Part shown: positions 17,830 through 26,584 of the stretch, in pieces
Position numbering within the stretch: the first letter of the stretch is position 1
Layout: each line of letters opens with the position of its first letter
Source: Crocosphaera chwakensis CCY0110
GTDB taxonomy: Bacteria; Cyanobacteriota; Cyanobacteriia; Cyanobacteriales; Microcystaceae
Length of the DNA: 64,000 nt
NCBI RefSeq assembly: GCF_000169335.1
Contig: NZ_AAXW01000007.1
Coordinates: 62,001 to 126,000 of the forward strand
Reading direction: 5' to 3'
Position numbers and translations under genes: made by a program
The notes under the pieces: model-generated
Database searches by the model: none
The model's input: only the letters and a program-made list of their open reading frames with translations
Told to the model about the DNA's origin: nothing

Positions 17830-19164
17830 ATGACTTATAATTCCTTGAACCGACCTACACAAACAACAGGTCGTTATATAGTGGTGTTACCGGAAGAAGA
17901 TTTGAGTTTAGGAATATCAGCCGTTACCGATTCCACAGGGGTTCGAGAGTCTGATATGTCTGTATTAAGTAATTTAGGGATTGCTGTGGTTTCTCTAGAT
18001 CCTGATCGTCTACAGTCTTTAAGTTCAGCCGTTGCGGGTTCGCAACCCGTTTTATCCGTTGAACCAGAACAGATTATGTATGCCTTTGGTAACCATAAAA
18101 TTAGTCAAGATACCGCTCATTATCTTCAAGGGTATAAAGATGGTATTACTCATCTGGTAGACAGTTTAACCACAGAAACAACAACATTACAACAACAAGT
18201 AACGGCTGCTGCTTTTTCTGATAGTGCTGCGACTTGGGGCTTACAAGCTACTAATGTCATCAATAGTAAATATAGTGGTGCTGGCATTAAAGTGGCTGTA
18301 CTTGATACCGGTTTAGACCTAAAACATCCCGATTTTGTAGGTCGTGCCATTACCAGCGAATCTTTTATTGACGGGGAGACCGTTCAAGACTTAAATGGTC
18401 ATGGAACTCACTGTATTGGAACAGCTTGTGGTCCGCTCAATCCACCTGATCCAGCTTCTCCCATGCGTTATGGTATTGCCTACAATGCAGAAATTTTTGC
18501 AGGGAAAGTGTTGAGCAATCAGGGATCGGGTGCTGATGGGGGTATTTTAGAGGCCATTAGTTGGGCAATTGCTAATAATTGTCATATTATCTCGATGTCT
18601 TTAGGTGCCAGAACGTTTCCTGGTGATCCTTTTCCCCGATCTTACGAAAGAATTGCTCAACGGGCTTTGAGACGAGGCACCTTAATTATTGCTGCCACGG
18701 GAAATGAAAGTAGCAGGCCGGGTTTTATTAGTCCTGTCGGTCGTCCTGCTAACTGCCCTTCAATTATGGGAGTGGCTGCTGTACATCCTGACTTGGGAGT
18801 GTCTTTTTACTCCAATGGTGGAATTAATTCGGATGGGGGAGAAGTCAATATTGCTGGACCTGGGGGCAATGCAGGCCGATCGCCTTTGCCTGAAATTTAT
18901 TCTACCTATTCAACGGATACTATCCCACAAATGACACCATTTGGTATTGATCCTAATCCACCCTCAAGATATAAAGCGATTAGTGGAACCAGTATGGCAA
19001 CTCCTCACGTAGCAGGAATTGCTGCTTTATACGCTGAGGCAACGGGAAAACGAGGCATGGATCTTTGGAATGCGCTGATAGCTAATGCTAAAACATTACC
19101 TTTGCCTGCTACTGATGTGGGAGTCGGTTTAGTTCAAGCACCCATTGAACGTCGATTTTGTTAG
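17830..19164 (+). CDS. Subtilisin-like S8 serine protease
   Basis: 444-residue subtilase. The triad is Asp159 (VAVLDTG), His191 (NGHGTHCIG) and Ser388 (SGTSMATPHVAG), all intact. Residues about 12-80 (GRYIVVLPEEDLSLG to EPEQIMYAF) look like an inhibitor-I9-type prodomain. No signal peptide is evident, so it may act in the cytoplasm or leave by another route. It is preceded by a strong ribosome binding site and followed 80 nt later by a small protein resembling a free prodomain. Family call is firm; the substrate is unknown. Confidence 0.9.
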   Translation: MTYNSLNRPTQTTGRYIVVLPEEDLSLGISAVTDSTGVRESDMSVLSNLGIAVVSLDPDRLQSLSSAVAGSQPVLSVEPEQIMYAFGNHKISQDTAHYLQGYKDGITHLVDSLTTETTTLQQQVTAAAFSDSAATWGLQATNVINSKYSGAGIKVAVLDTGLDLKHPDFVGRAITSESFIDGETVQDLNGHGTHCIGTACGPLNPPDPASPMRYGIAYNAEIFAGKVLSNQGSGADGGILEAISWAIANNCHIISMSLGARTFPGDPFPRSYERIAQRALRRGTLIIAATGNESSRPGFISPVGRPANCPSIMGVAAVHPDLGVSFYSNGGINSDGGEVNIAGPGGNAGRSPLPEIYSTYSTDTIPQMTPFGIDPNPPSRYKAISGTSMATPHVAGIAALYAEATGKRGMDLWNALIANAKTLPLPATDVGVGLVQAPIERRFC

Positions 19165-19244
19165 CATAATGGGTAGATAGATGTAATCTATGTTTATATT
19201 TATCTACTCCTTGGCCTTTTTAAACTTCTATTTAAGGTGAGTAA

Positions 19245-19484
19245 ATGTCAAACGTTCAAGTATCGATATGTATTGACGATGCCCATTTGTCTCAAATTGA
19301 GCAAATAGCACAGAAGTTACAATCCTCTGGAATGAAAGTAACACAAACTTTAGCTAATATTGGTATTATCAATGGTTCAATTTCGTCAGAGCAACTCAAT
19401 CATATTGCTCAAATTGAAGGAGTTGAAACCGTTGAACGTCAACAAACGTATCAGTTAAATCCTCCTAGTTCTCATATTCAATAA
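19245..19484 (+). CDS. Small stand-alone protein resembling a protease I9 prodomain/inhibitor
   Basis: 79 residues, SNVQVSICIDDAHLSQIEQIAQKL to GVETVERQQTYQLNPP. The pattern (beta strand, helix, beta with NGSIS, helix, then a GVETVERQQ strand) is that of the I9 ferredoxin-like fold, where the last strand and tail lie along the protease active site. AAGGTGAG precedes the ATG. It sits between the subtilase and the aldolase, only 2 nt before the possible aldolase TTG start, so the three genes probably share a transcript. A role as chaperone or inhibitor of the adjacent subtilase is inference. Confidence 0.6.
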   Translation: MSNVQVSICIDDAHLSQIEQIAQKLQSSGMKVTQTLANIGIINGSISSEQLNHIAQIEGVETVERQQTYQLNPPSSHIQ

Positions 19485-19486
19485 TA

Positions 19487-20155
19487 TTGCTAATAGTAGA
19501 TTCTGCCGTGAACCCCTCACAGTCTTGGCGAAAATTATTAAAACAACATCGGGCTATTGCTGTGATTCGCACTGACAATATAGAACAGGGTGTAAACATG
19601 GGTAAAGCTGTGGCAACCGGGGGTATGAAAATTATTGAAATTACTTGGAATAGTTATGAACCGGCTAAGATTATTCAACAGTTAAAACAAGATTTACCTG
19701 AGTGTATTATTGGCACCGGCACTATTCTAACCCTAGAAGAATTAGAAAAAGCGATCGCAACCGGTATTCAATTTTGTTTTACACCCCATGTTAATCAAAC
19801 CTTGATTCAAACAGCTATTAATCACCATATTCCTATCATCCCCGGAGCGTTATCCCCCACAGAAATCATCACGGCTTGGCAAGCAGGAGCCAGTTGTGTT
19901 AAGGTTTTCCCTGTTCAAGCTATTGGTGGTATTGCCTATATTAAAGGGTTACAAGGTCCCCTTGGTTCTATTCCTGTGATTCCTACAGGAGGGGTTACTT
20001 TAGATAATGCAACTTATTTTATCGAAGCAGGGGCGATCGCTGTTGGCTTATCGAGTCAATTATTTCCTAATCATGCCCTAGATCATCAAGACTGGGGTAT
20101 CATTACGCAACAGGCTAAGCTTTTAATGCAGCGTTTATTAGATGTTCAAAAATAA
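19487..20155 (+). CDS. eda: 2-keto-4-hydroxyglutarate / KDPG aldolase
   Basis: Class I aldolase of the KDPG/KHG family, a TIM barrel of about 215-222 residues. It cleaves 2-keto-3-deoxy-6-phosphogluconate (Entner-Doudoroff) and/or 4-hydroxy-2-oxoglutarate. Visible motifs are AVIRTDN, the catalytic Glu in KIIEITW, GTGTILTLEE, and the Schiff-base Lys in CVKVFPVQAIGG. The start is either TTG 19487 or GTG 19508; neither has a good ribosome binding site. It sits directly behind the prodomain-like gene. A bidirectional terminator follows. Confidence 0.88.
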   Translation: MLIVDSAVNPSQSWRKLLKQHRAIAVIRTDNIEQGVNMGKAVATGGMKIIEITWNSYEPAKIIQQLKQDLPECIIGTGTILTLEELEKAIATGIQFCFTPHVNQTLIQTAINHHIPIIPGALSPTEIITAWQAGASCVKVFPVQAIGGIAYIKGLQGPLGSIPVIPTGGVTLDNATYFIEAGAIAVGLSSQLFPNHALDHQDWGIITQQAKLLMQRLLDVQK

Positions 20156-20159
20156 AAAT

Positions 20160-20184
20160 GCCTACGAAAATGAGGCTCGTAGGC
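20160..20184. terminator. Bidirectional terminator between eda and petE
   Basis: Perfect 8-bp arms GCCTACGA / TCGTAGGC with a 9-nt loop, between the convergent ends of the two genes. Confidence 0.65.
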
Positions 20185-20215
20185 TAAACTTATGTATTGT
20201 TAAGAATAATAAAAA

Positions 20216-20575
20216 CTACTTGACAATTACTTTACCAACCATGCCAGCACCACGGTGAGGTTCACAGTAGTAAGTATATTCTCCAGGTTCGTTGAAAGTG
20301 CTTTCAAAAGTTTCTCCAGGGGAAAAAACAAGTCCTTTATGGGAAAGTTTGGAACTTCCTTCTACAACAACGTTGTGGGGAGCAAGCTTATTGTTAACCC
20401 ATTTAACAGTATCTCCGGGGCTAATTTCTACTTCAGTCGGTTCAAATTTTAACATTCCAGAGTCACTACCCATTTTTACTTCAACGGTTCCGGCTGCTGC
20501 GGGGTTAACAGCAACGAAGAAACTGGAGATAACGAAAGCAACAGTAGCAATGAGTAGACCTAATTTCTTAGACAT
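20216..20575 (-). CDS. petE: Plastocyanin
   Basis: Blue copper electron carrier between cytochrome b6f and photosystem I in the thylakoid lumen. At 119 residues it has a signal peptide (to about AAA28). The copper ligands His67, Cys104, His107 and Met112 are all present in the normal PHN and CEPHRGAGM contexts. AAGGA precedes the ATG. It is divergent from petJ, whose product does the same job. That pairing suits copper-dependent switching. Confidence 0.97.
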   Translation of the reverse strand: MSKKLGLLIATVAFVISSFFVAVNPAAAGTVEVKMGSDSGMLKFEPTEVEISPGDTVKWVNNKLAPHNVVVEGSSKLSHKGLVFSPGETFESTFNEPGEYTYYCEPHRGAGMVGKVIVK

Positions 20576-20819
20576 TATATTATTCCTTATGAGTTCTTTA
20601 TGACAAAATATAGTTTTGTCAGTATTTTTTTCCGTCTCTGATTATAAGAAAAAGAGAGACCTTTTACAAGCTGTCTTTGGACAAAAAAGATTTTGTTTGC
20701 TAATCAACACCCTAAACTGTGATAGGTTGACAAGTTTGACGTTGTGTCTTTTGACAGACTCAAAACTTATAGCGAAGATTAATAACGGATTGATCTTTGT
20801 AAGGAGAACAGAGAACACG
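20576..20819. promoter_or_regulatory. petE-petJ divergent promoter region with inverted repeat
   Basis: 244 nt between the two starts. A perfect inverted repeat TGACAAAA-TATAG-TTTTGTCA lies at 20601-20621, 26 nt before petE. A looser TGACAA...TGTGTC copy lies at 20728-20748 on the petJ side. In cyanobacteria the plastocyanin/cytochrome c6 switch is run by PetR, a BlaI/CopY-type repressor whose family uses GACA/TGTC-like half-sites, but the spacing here is not the family's standard one. Treat this as a candidate operator. AAGGAG at 20801-20806 is the petJ ribosome binding site. Confidence 0.5.
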
Positions 20820-21155
20820 ATGAAAAGATTATTGTCCCTGATTTTACTGCTTTTTGCCCTTTGTTGTTTCAGTTTTGTTTCCCCTGCCTTAGCTGGTGAC
20901 GCAAGTGCTGGTAAAGGGATTTTTACGGCTAACTGTGCCTCTTGTCACATGGGTGGCGGTAACGTAGTCGCAGGAGCAAGTAAAGGTTTAGCAAAAGATG
21001 CTCTAGAGAAAAATGGAGTGGATACCCTAGAAAAAATTGTCTATCAAGTCACCAATGGTAAAAATGCTATGCCAGCGTTTCAAGGGCGTTTAAATGCTCA
21101 ACAGATTGAAGATGTGGCGACTTATGTTTTAAGTCAAGCAGAAACTGGGTGGTAA
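20820..21155 (+). CDS. petJ: Cytochrome c6 (cytochrome c553)
   Basis: Soluble heme carrier that replaces plastocyanin when copper is short. From the ATG at 20820, 14 nt after AAGGAG, it has 111 residues. A signal peptide ends at ALA25. Heme motif C39-A-S-C42-H43 and axial Met84 (NAMPAF) are present. The frame is open upstream to 20616, but that part lies in the promoter region and is not coding. A strong terminator follows. Confidence 0.96.
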   Translation: MKRLLSLILLLFALCCFSFVSPALAGDASAGKGIFTANCASCHMGGGNVVAGASKGLAKDALEKNGVDTLEKIVYQVTNGKNAMPAFQGRLNAQQIEDVATYVLSQAETGW

Positions 21156-21202
21156 GTAAAAGCCATAGGGTTAGACTATGGCCAGATAGTTTATTTTAAT
21201 TG

Positions 21203-21228
21203 ATAAAGCCTGCTAATGCAGGCTTTAT
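21203..21228. terminator. Bidirectional terminator after petJ
   Basis: Perfect 11-bp stem ATAAAGCCTGC / GCAGGCTTTAT with a TAAT loop between petJ and the convergent TPR gene. A second small hairpin, CCATAG / CTATGG, precedes it at 21163-21181. Confidence 0.8.
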
Positions 21229-21245
21229 TGTTACTAGGATATCAG

Positions 21246-22085
21246 CTAGAGAGACTCTTCTGTTTGTAATTGTTGTAGGGTGTTGATCGCGTGTTGGGCG
21301 TTATTTGTGTTACCTTGAGCTTGAAATAATTCGGCTGCTTTTTCTAAATCTGCGATCGCTTTTTCTCTTTCTTCTAGTTTAAATCGAGTCACCCCTCGGT
21401 TATGATAAGCATCGGCAAAGTTAGGGTTCAATTGTAAGGCTTTGGTATAGTCTTCAACCGCTTGTAGAGACTTTCCTAAACGATTATAAGCTAAGGCGCG
21501 ATTATAATAAGCTTTAGGATTATTTTCACTGAGAGCAATGGCTTGATTGTAGGCTAATATGGCTGCTTCGTGCATTTTTAAATCATCTTTAGCGTTACCG
21601 AGATAGATATAAAAGTCTGCATAATTGGCTTCTAATTCAATGGCTTGAGAACAATCTTCTATGGCTTGTTCATGATTTTTCAATTGATAATAAGCATAAC
21701 AGCGATTCCCATAAGCATAGGCAAATTCAGCATTTAATTCAATGGCTTGATCATAATCGTTAATCGCTTCTTCAAATTGCTCTAAAAGTAAGTAAGAATA
21801 GCCCCGATTATAATAAGAATCTGCATCACTTTTGTTGAGTTTAATGGACTCTGTAAACGCTTCGATAGCTGCTTGGTAGTTTCCTACATCGATTTGATCG
21901 ACTCCTTTATTATACCATTGTACTGCCGTTAATGATGGGGTTTCTTCTACCTCCTCTAAAACGGTTTCTTCGGTAGGTTCTGTTTCTTCTTGACCCAAAC
22001 TTTTTGGAGAATTCAAAGCAATATTAGCTACAGAAAATATACTGCTAATTAGTAAAATGATAGATATTTTTTTGAGTTTAATCAT
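21246..22085 (-). CDS. Exported tetratricopeptide-repeat protein
   Basis: 279 residues. It has an N-terminal signal segment (ISIILLISSIFSVANIALNS), then an acidic Glu/Thr-rich stretch to about residue 50. About six TPR units follow (for example YQAAIEAFTESIKLNKSDADSYYNRGYSYLLLEQ and FADAYHNRGVTRFKLEEREKAIADLEKAAEL). TPR arrays mediate protein contacts, so no enzymatic role is implied. The partner is unknown. Confidence 0.85.
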   Translation of the reverse strand: MIKLKKISIILLISSIFSVANIALNSPKSLGQEETEPTEETVLEEVEETPSLTAVQWYNKGVDQIDVGNYQAAIEAFTESIKLNKSDADSYYNRGYSYLLLEQFEEAINDYDQAIELNAEFAYAYGNRCYAYYQLKNHEQAIEDCSQAIELEANYADFYIYLGNAKDDLKMHEAAILAYNQAIALSENNPKAYYNRALAYNRLGKSLQAVEDYTKALQLNPNFADAYHNRGVTRFKLEEREKAIADLEKAAELFQAQGNTNNAQHAINTLQQLQTEESL

Positions 22086-22236
22086 GGTTTAGAGATCAGT
22101 TTAAACAATCAATTTGTCTATTTTTTATTAATCTATAATTGAACTAATGTTATAATGTGGCACCGTTTGAGCTATATTATATAGCATTTTTTGGACTCAT
22201 AATCTCCCTCTGCCTCAAATCGAGAGATGGAAACTG

Positions 22237-22896
22237 CTATAAATGACGTGGAGTGCAGACGGAAAGTACCCCTAATACTTTTTTTCCTTGATGTTGTAAC
22301 ATTCTCGCTGCTTCTTTAACCGTTGTACCTGTAGTATAAATATCATCAATTAATAAAATAGGTCTAGATACAGAATAATTTTGTAATGATTTTCCTAATT
22401 TAAACGCACCTTTAATATTGTTTTCTTTTTCTTCAACAGTTAAACTAAACATCGGTTTTGTGGAACGAACTCTTATTAATCCTCTCTTCTTTAAAGGATA
22501 TTTTGTCACTTGACAAAATCCTCTTGCTATAATTTCCGATTGATTAAAACCTCTTATTTTTTCTTTGGTTTGATGAATTGGAATAGGAATAATTAAAGGA
22601 AATAAATTAGGATTGATTAAAGAATAGTTTTGCCAAGTTTCTGCTAACCAAACTCCCAAAAGTTCACCAATTTGAAGATGTTTATCATATTTAAACGCTG
22701 CGATCGCTTGTTTTAATTTTCCGTCGTATTCTCCCCAAACAAATAACGGTAAGTCCCCTTTCCAAAATTTTTGAGGCTGTTTTAATTGAAAACTTTTTAA
22801 TTGTTTCTGACAATAATCACAAATTTCTTCGGAGGTTGCACGTTCACACAGTGGACAATTGTTTTGTAAGAAAAGTGATAAAATATTGTTCAACAT
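22237..22896 (-). CDS. comF: ComF family phosphoribosyltransferase-like protein
   Basis: 219 residues. An N-terminal four-cysteine zinc site (C14, C17, C26, C29) precedes a type I phosphoribosyltransferase fold whose PRPP loop reads ILLIDDIYTTGTTVKEA. ComF proteins act in DNA uptake during natural transformation. The precise reaction is not known. Many cyanobacterial members are annotated only as amidophosphoribosyltransferase-like. Confidence 0.85.
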   Translation of the reverse strand: MLNNILSLFLQNNCPLCERATSEEICDYCQKQLKSFQLKQPQKFWKGDLPLFVWGEYDGKLKQAIAAFKYDKHLQIGELLGVWLAETWQNYSLINPNLFPLIIPIPIHQTKEKIRGFNQSEIIARGFCQVTKYPLKKRGLIRVRSTKPMFSLTVEEKENNIKGAFKLGKSLQNYSVSRPILLIDDIYTTGTTVKEAARMLQHQGKKVLGVLSVCTPRHL

Positions 22897-22907
22897 AATT
22901 GTTTATA

Positions 22908-22980
22908 CAGTGAACAGTTATCAGTGACCAGTGAACAGGGACCAGTTATGAGCTACCAGTTAAGTTCACTGCTCACTGTT
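22908..22980. repeat. Dispersed intergenic repeat (GTTATCAGTGACCAGT type)
   Basis: About 73 nt of reiterated CAGTGAACAG, GTTATCAGTGACCAGTGAACAG, CAGTTATGAG and TTCACTGCTCACTGT units filling the gap between comF and the next gene. Related words recur at 11704, 31981, 57261 and 59653. Confidence 0.5.
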
Positions 22981-23232
22981 TTAGCTATTCGCTGGGGCTT
23001 CAGGATATAACCCCAATTCTTTAGCTAACTCACGGGCAACATGAATTAAAAATTTTGCTCCATCGGGGTTATTTTCGTGAGCCATCATAGTAGAAACTTG
23101 TACCAAAGATTCAATAAAACCTTGATCGATTAATTCGCTATTGGCTGTTAATAAGTTAGGTTCTTCTCCATTAGGACAACGCATTAATTGATCGATTAAA
23201 CCAAAATATTGTTCTTGACGAGATATTGTCAT
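22981..23232 (-). CDS. Small conserved cyanobacterial protein
   Basis: 83 residues, acidic and helical: EQYFGLIDQLMRCPNGEEPNLL, SELIDQGFIESLVQVSTMMAHENN, and a helix AKFLIHVARELAKELGLYPE. The CPNGEE and LIDQG pattern is a module I recognise as an N-terminal unit in some larger cyanobacterial proteins. Here it stands alone. A purine-rich ribosome binding site (AAGGAG) precedes the ATG. Function unknown. Confidence 0.75.
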   Translation of the reverse strand: MTISRQEQYFGLIDQLMRCPNGEEPNLLTANSELIDQGFIESLVQVSTMMAHENNPDGAKFLIHVARELAKELGLYPEAPANS

Positions 23233-23401
23233 GATGTCTCCTTAAAAAATAGGGAATAAACCTTAAGCTTCCTGGTCTGCCTTCATTGTAGTCGTAGGTT
23301 TTAGGTTTCTTCGATAATTCTTAAGACTTTTTTTGGGTTAAATATTCTCTGAGATATTGTTAACATTTGTAGCATAAATCGCTTTCGTGAGTCTCCTTAT
23401 A

Positions 23402-26400
23402 TTAATGTTGTTTTTGTTTTTCCTTCTCCTGAAACACTTTAACCGTTCCCTGTTCACTGTTTTCTCTTGCTTTAAAATCCTGTAATAACCCCATCAATGC
23501 AGGGATAACTGTCGGGGTTAAAAAGGTGGATAAAATTAATCCTCCGGTTAAAGCAATACCTAACCCTTGATATAGTTCGGCCCCTTTTCCTGGAATAATA
23601 GCTAACGGTAACATCCCTAAGACGCTAGTACCGGCAGACATAAAAATAGGACGTAAGCGATCGCCGACGGCATAATATAAAGAGGCATCGTACTCTACCC
23701 CTTCCTCTTGGAGTTGCAAAGCGCGATCTACTAATAAAATAGCGTTATTAACAACAATACCGGTCAAAATGACAAATCCTAACCCGGTAATCATATCTAA
23801 AGGAACTACCACCCCAGGAATGGCATTAGCTAAGACTAAACTTAACAAGGCCCCAGTCATTCCCATCGGTACTGTGGCCATGATCAACAGAGGGTAAATA
23901 AAAGAGCGGTACAACGCAACTAAGAGTAAATAAGTGATAACCAAAGAGAGGAAAAACGTTGCACCTAACTGAAACAAAGTTTCTGCTAAAACATCGGCAG
24001 ATCCCCCTAATTCTAAGCGCACACCTGGGGGTAAATTAGCCCGCAATGGTTCTAAAATCTGTGTTTCAGTTTGATCGACCAACGCTCCTAATGGTGCTTG
24101 TCTACCCACACTGACGGTTAGGGTAATGGAACGTTCCAAGTCCACATGGTTAATGGCATCAGGCCCAGTGGTTTCAATAACCTCGGCCACATCTGATAGT
24201 TGCACTAATTGACCTTGACCATTGTACATGGCGAGTTGTCGTAATTGGTCAGGGTTGCTTACAAATGTGTCTTTGAGTTCCACACTCACGTTTAATTCCC
24301 GTTTCCCGTCCACAAATTCCGAAGCCCTTAAACCCCCTAACGCACTTTGTACCATTGAACCAATTTCTGACTCAGATAAACCAGACTCCGCTAAACGGAC
24401 ACGGTTAGGGATCACTTGTAATTCCGGCGCACCGGTAACAAAATTAGAGCGAACATTCTCTACTCCTGGTAATTGTCGAATTTCTTGGTTCAGTTGCTGT
24501 TGTATGTTATTTAATTCGTCTAAGTTTTCCCCAATAATTTTTACTTCAAACTCTTTTCCTGGATCATTAAAAATAGAAGCCCGAATAGGCACCATAAAAC
24601 GATACCCTGGAAACTCTAAACTTTTGCTACGGAGTCGGTTAACCAAACTATCTAAGGTGTTACCGGTAGCTTGATCCGGATGGACAAAAGCAGCAATAAT
24701 ACGTCTTCCTGGCCGATGAACATATAACGTTCTCATGATTTCTGGTTGTTCACTAACGAACTTTCTCGCCGGTTCGGACTGTTCAATAGCTTCAGGTATG
24801 CTGGTTCCGGGAAAGGGTTCAGCTAACCATAAAATCAGGTTACGGTTTCCTTGGGGTAAGTAGTCCGGTGGGGGTAAAATTTGCAAACTAACCACAATTA
24901 AGGCCAGAGGAATGGCTAAAATAAGTAAGCGACGTTTAACTTTACCCCTTCCTAATGACCATTTGACAGTTTTGAGCAGAAAATCTTCTAATTTTCCTTG
25001 TCCTCTACGAAATATTGTTGAAGTTTGCGCTACTTGTCTCTCTAACCAGTTACCCCCTTGATGGTTCACTTCTGCTAACATTTGTTCTGCTTCAGTCCGG
25101 TTTAAAAACAGTCCGGCCAACATAGGAACAAGGGTTAAAGCAGCAAACAGAGAGAATAAAACTGACGCAGATAAGGCGATACCAATATCAAAGAATAATT
25201 GTCCGGCTTCTCCTGTTACGAGAACAATAGGTGCAAATACCGCTACCGTGGTTAAAGTCGAGGCTAACATGGCACCTCCCACTTCCTGAGTGCCGTCAAT
25301 AGCAGCTTTCATAGGGGTTTTACCCTGCTGCATATGGGTAAAAATGTTTTCGAGAACAACGATCGCATTATCCACTACCATCCCCACCGCAAAGGCTAAC
25401 CCGGCTAAACTAATCACATTAAGGGTTCGGCCTAGTAAAAAGAAGACGATAAAAACAGTAATTAAGGTGGTAGGAATAGCGATCGCAATAACCCCAACGG
25501 TTCTCAATGACCCTAAAAATAACAGTAAAATCAAGGCAGCTAAGATAGCACCCATGATTAGATTACTCTGCACAAAGGAAATAGAAGCGTTGATATAATC
25601 GTTTTCGTCGTAGGTAATGTCGAAGGCGATCCCTTCTCCTTCCCGATCAAACCGCTGTTCTAAGTCTTGTAATGCTGCACGAATACCGGCGGAAATTTCG
25701 GGAACATTACCACCCACCTGGCGCATAATACCAATACCGACGGCTGGCTCATTATTCCTCACCAATGCCCGATCTTGGATCGCTCTTCCCATACGCGCTT
25801 GGGCCACATCTCCTAAATACACAGTCCCTGACTCATCTCGACGCAAGACAAACCCTTCTAACTGTTGTACATTATTAATACGACTGAGGGTTCTCACCCG
25901 ATATTCTCGTCTTCCCAACACCAATGGGCCACCGCGAATATCTCTATTATTGCTACGCAGTGTATTAACCACATCTCCAATAGTAAGGTTGCGATCAGCC
26001 AATGCTTTAGGATCGACAATAACCTCAACTTCCCTTTCTCGTCCCCCAGAAATAATAAACTGTCCTACCCCTTGCACTTGACGTAAACGAGGGACGACCA
26101 CATCATCCACTAAGTCCCGATAATGATATTCATCGGGGGTGTAACCTTCTTTCGGGATTAAAATAACCCACATCATCGGACTACTGCTACCGCTTACCAC
26201 TTCTACGTTAGACTCGTCTGCTTCTGCGGGGAGGGCTTCGACTTGTTGTAATTTATTGAGAACGTCGATTAAACTGCGCTCAATGTCCGTATTCCAAGTA
26301 AATTCGACACTAATGTTACTGGTTCCGTTGCTGCTGGTACTGCTGATCTCTTGTATCCCTTGAACTTCTTCTAAACGTTCCTCAATGGGACGAGTTACCA

Positions 26401-26584
26401 AGTCTTCCACTTCTGCCGGACTTGCACCAGGATAAGGGGTCGTAATGGTAATTTCTGGGCGATCGCCACCGGGTTGTAATTCTAAAGGTAAATTAAACAG
26501 GGATAACATCCCAAATATTGCTAATAAAGCAAACAAAACCCCTGTCCCATGTCGCCAACGAACGGCTGTTTTAATTAAACTCAT
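23402..26584 (-). CDS. RND-family efflux transporter (AcrB-like)
   Basis: 1060-residue inner-membrane proton-driven exporter with the usual 12 TM helices and two large periplasmic loops. The N-terminal helix is followed by PEITITTPYPGASPAEVEDLVTRPIEERL. In TM4 the sequence is GMVVDNAIVVLENIF, with Asp-Asn where HAE1 members usually have Asp-Asp. No adaptor (MFP) or TolC gene is adjacent, so the partners must be encoded elsewhere. Substrate class (drug or metal) cannot be assigned. Confidence 0.92.
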   Translation of the reverse strand: MSLIKTAVRWRHGTGVLFALLAIFGMLSLFNLPLELQPGGDRPEITITTPYPGASPAEVEDLVTRPIEERLEEVQGIQEISSTSSNGTSNISVEFTWNTDIERSLIDVLNKLQQVEALPAEADESNVEVVSGSSSPMMWVILIPKEGYTPDEYHYRDLVDDVVVPRLRQVQGVGQFIISGGREREVEVIVDPKALADRNLTIGDVVNTLRSNNRDIRGGPLVLGRREYRVRTLSRINNVQQLEGFVLRRDESGTVYLGDVAQARMGRAIQDRALVRNNEPAVGIGIMRQVGGNVPEISAGIRAALQDLEQRFDREGEGIAFDITYDENDYINASISFVQSNLIMGAILAALILLLFLGSLRTVGVIAIAIPTTLITVFIVFFLLGRTLNVISLAGLAFAVGMVVDNAIVVLENIFTHMQQGKTPMKAAIDGTQEVGGAMLASTLTTVAVFAPIVLVTGEAGQLFFDIGIALSASVLFSLFAALTLVPMLAGLFLNRTEAEQMLAEVNHQGGNWLERQVAQTSTIFRRGQGKLEDFLLKTVKWSLGRGKVKRRLLILAIPLALIVVSLQILPPPDYLPQGNRNLILWLAEPFPGTSIPEAIEQSEPARKFVSEQPEIMRTLYVHRPGRRIIAAFVHPDQATGNTLDSLVNRLRSKSLEFPGYRFMVPIRASIFNDPGKEFEVKIIGENLDELNNIQQQLNQEIRQLPGVENVRSNFVTGAPELQVIPNRVRLAESGLSESEIGSMVQSALGGLRASEFVDGKRELNVSVELKDTFVSNPDQLRQLAMYNGQGQLVQLSDVAEVIETTGPDAINHVDLERSITLTVSVGRQAPLGALVDQTETQILEPLRANLPPGVRLELGGSADVLAETLFQLGATFFLSLVITYLLLVALYRSFIYPLLIMATVPMGMTGALLSLVLANAIPGVVVPLDMITGLGFVILTGIVVNNAILLVDRALQLQEEGVEYDASLYYAVGDRLRPIFMSAGTSVLGMLPLAIIPGKGAELYQGLGIALTGGLILSTFLTPTVIPALMGLLQDFKARENSEQGTVKVFQEKEKQKQH

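Noticed and set aside
20616..20819. N-terminal extension of petJ
   Set aside because: The signal peptide and ribosome binding site fix the start at 20820; the upstream frame is promoter DNA.
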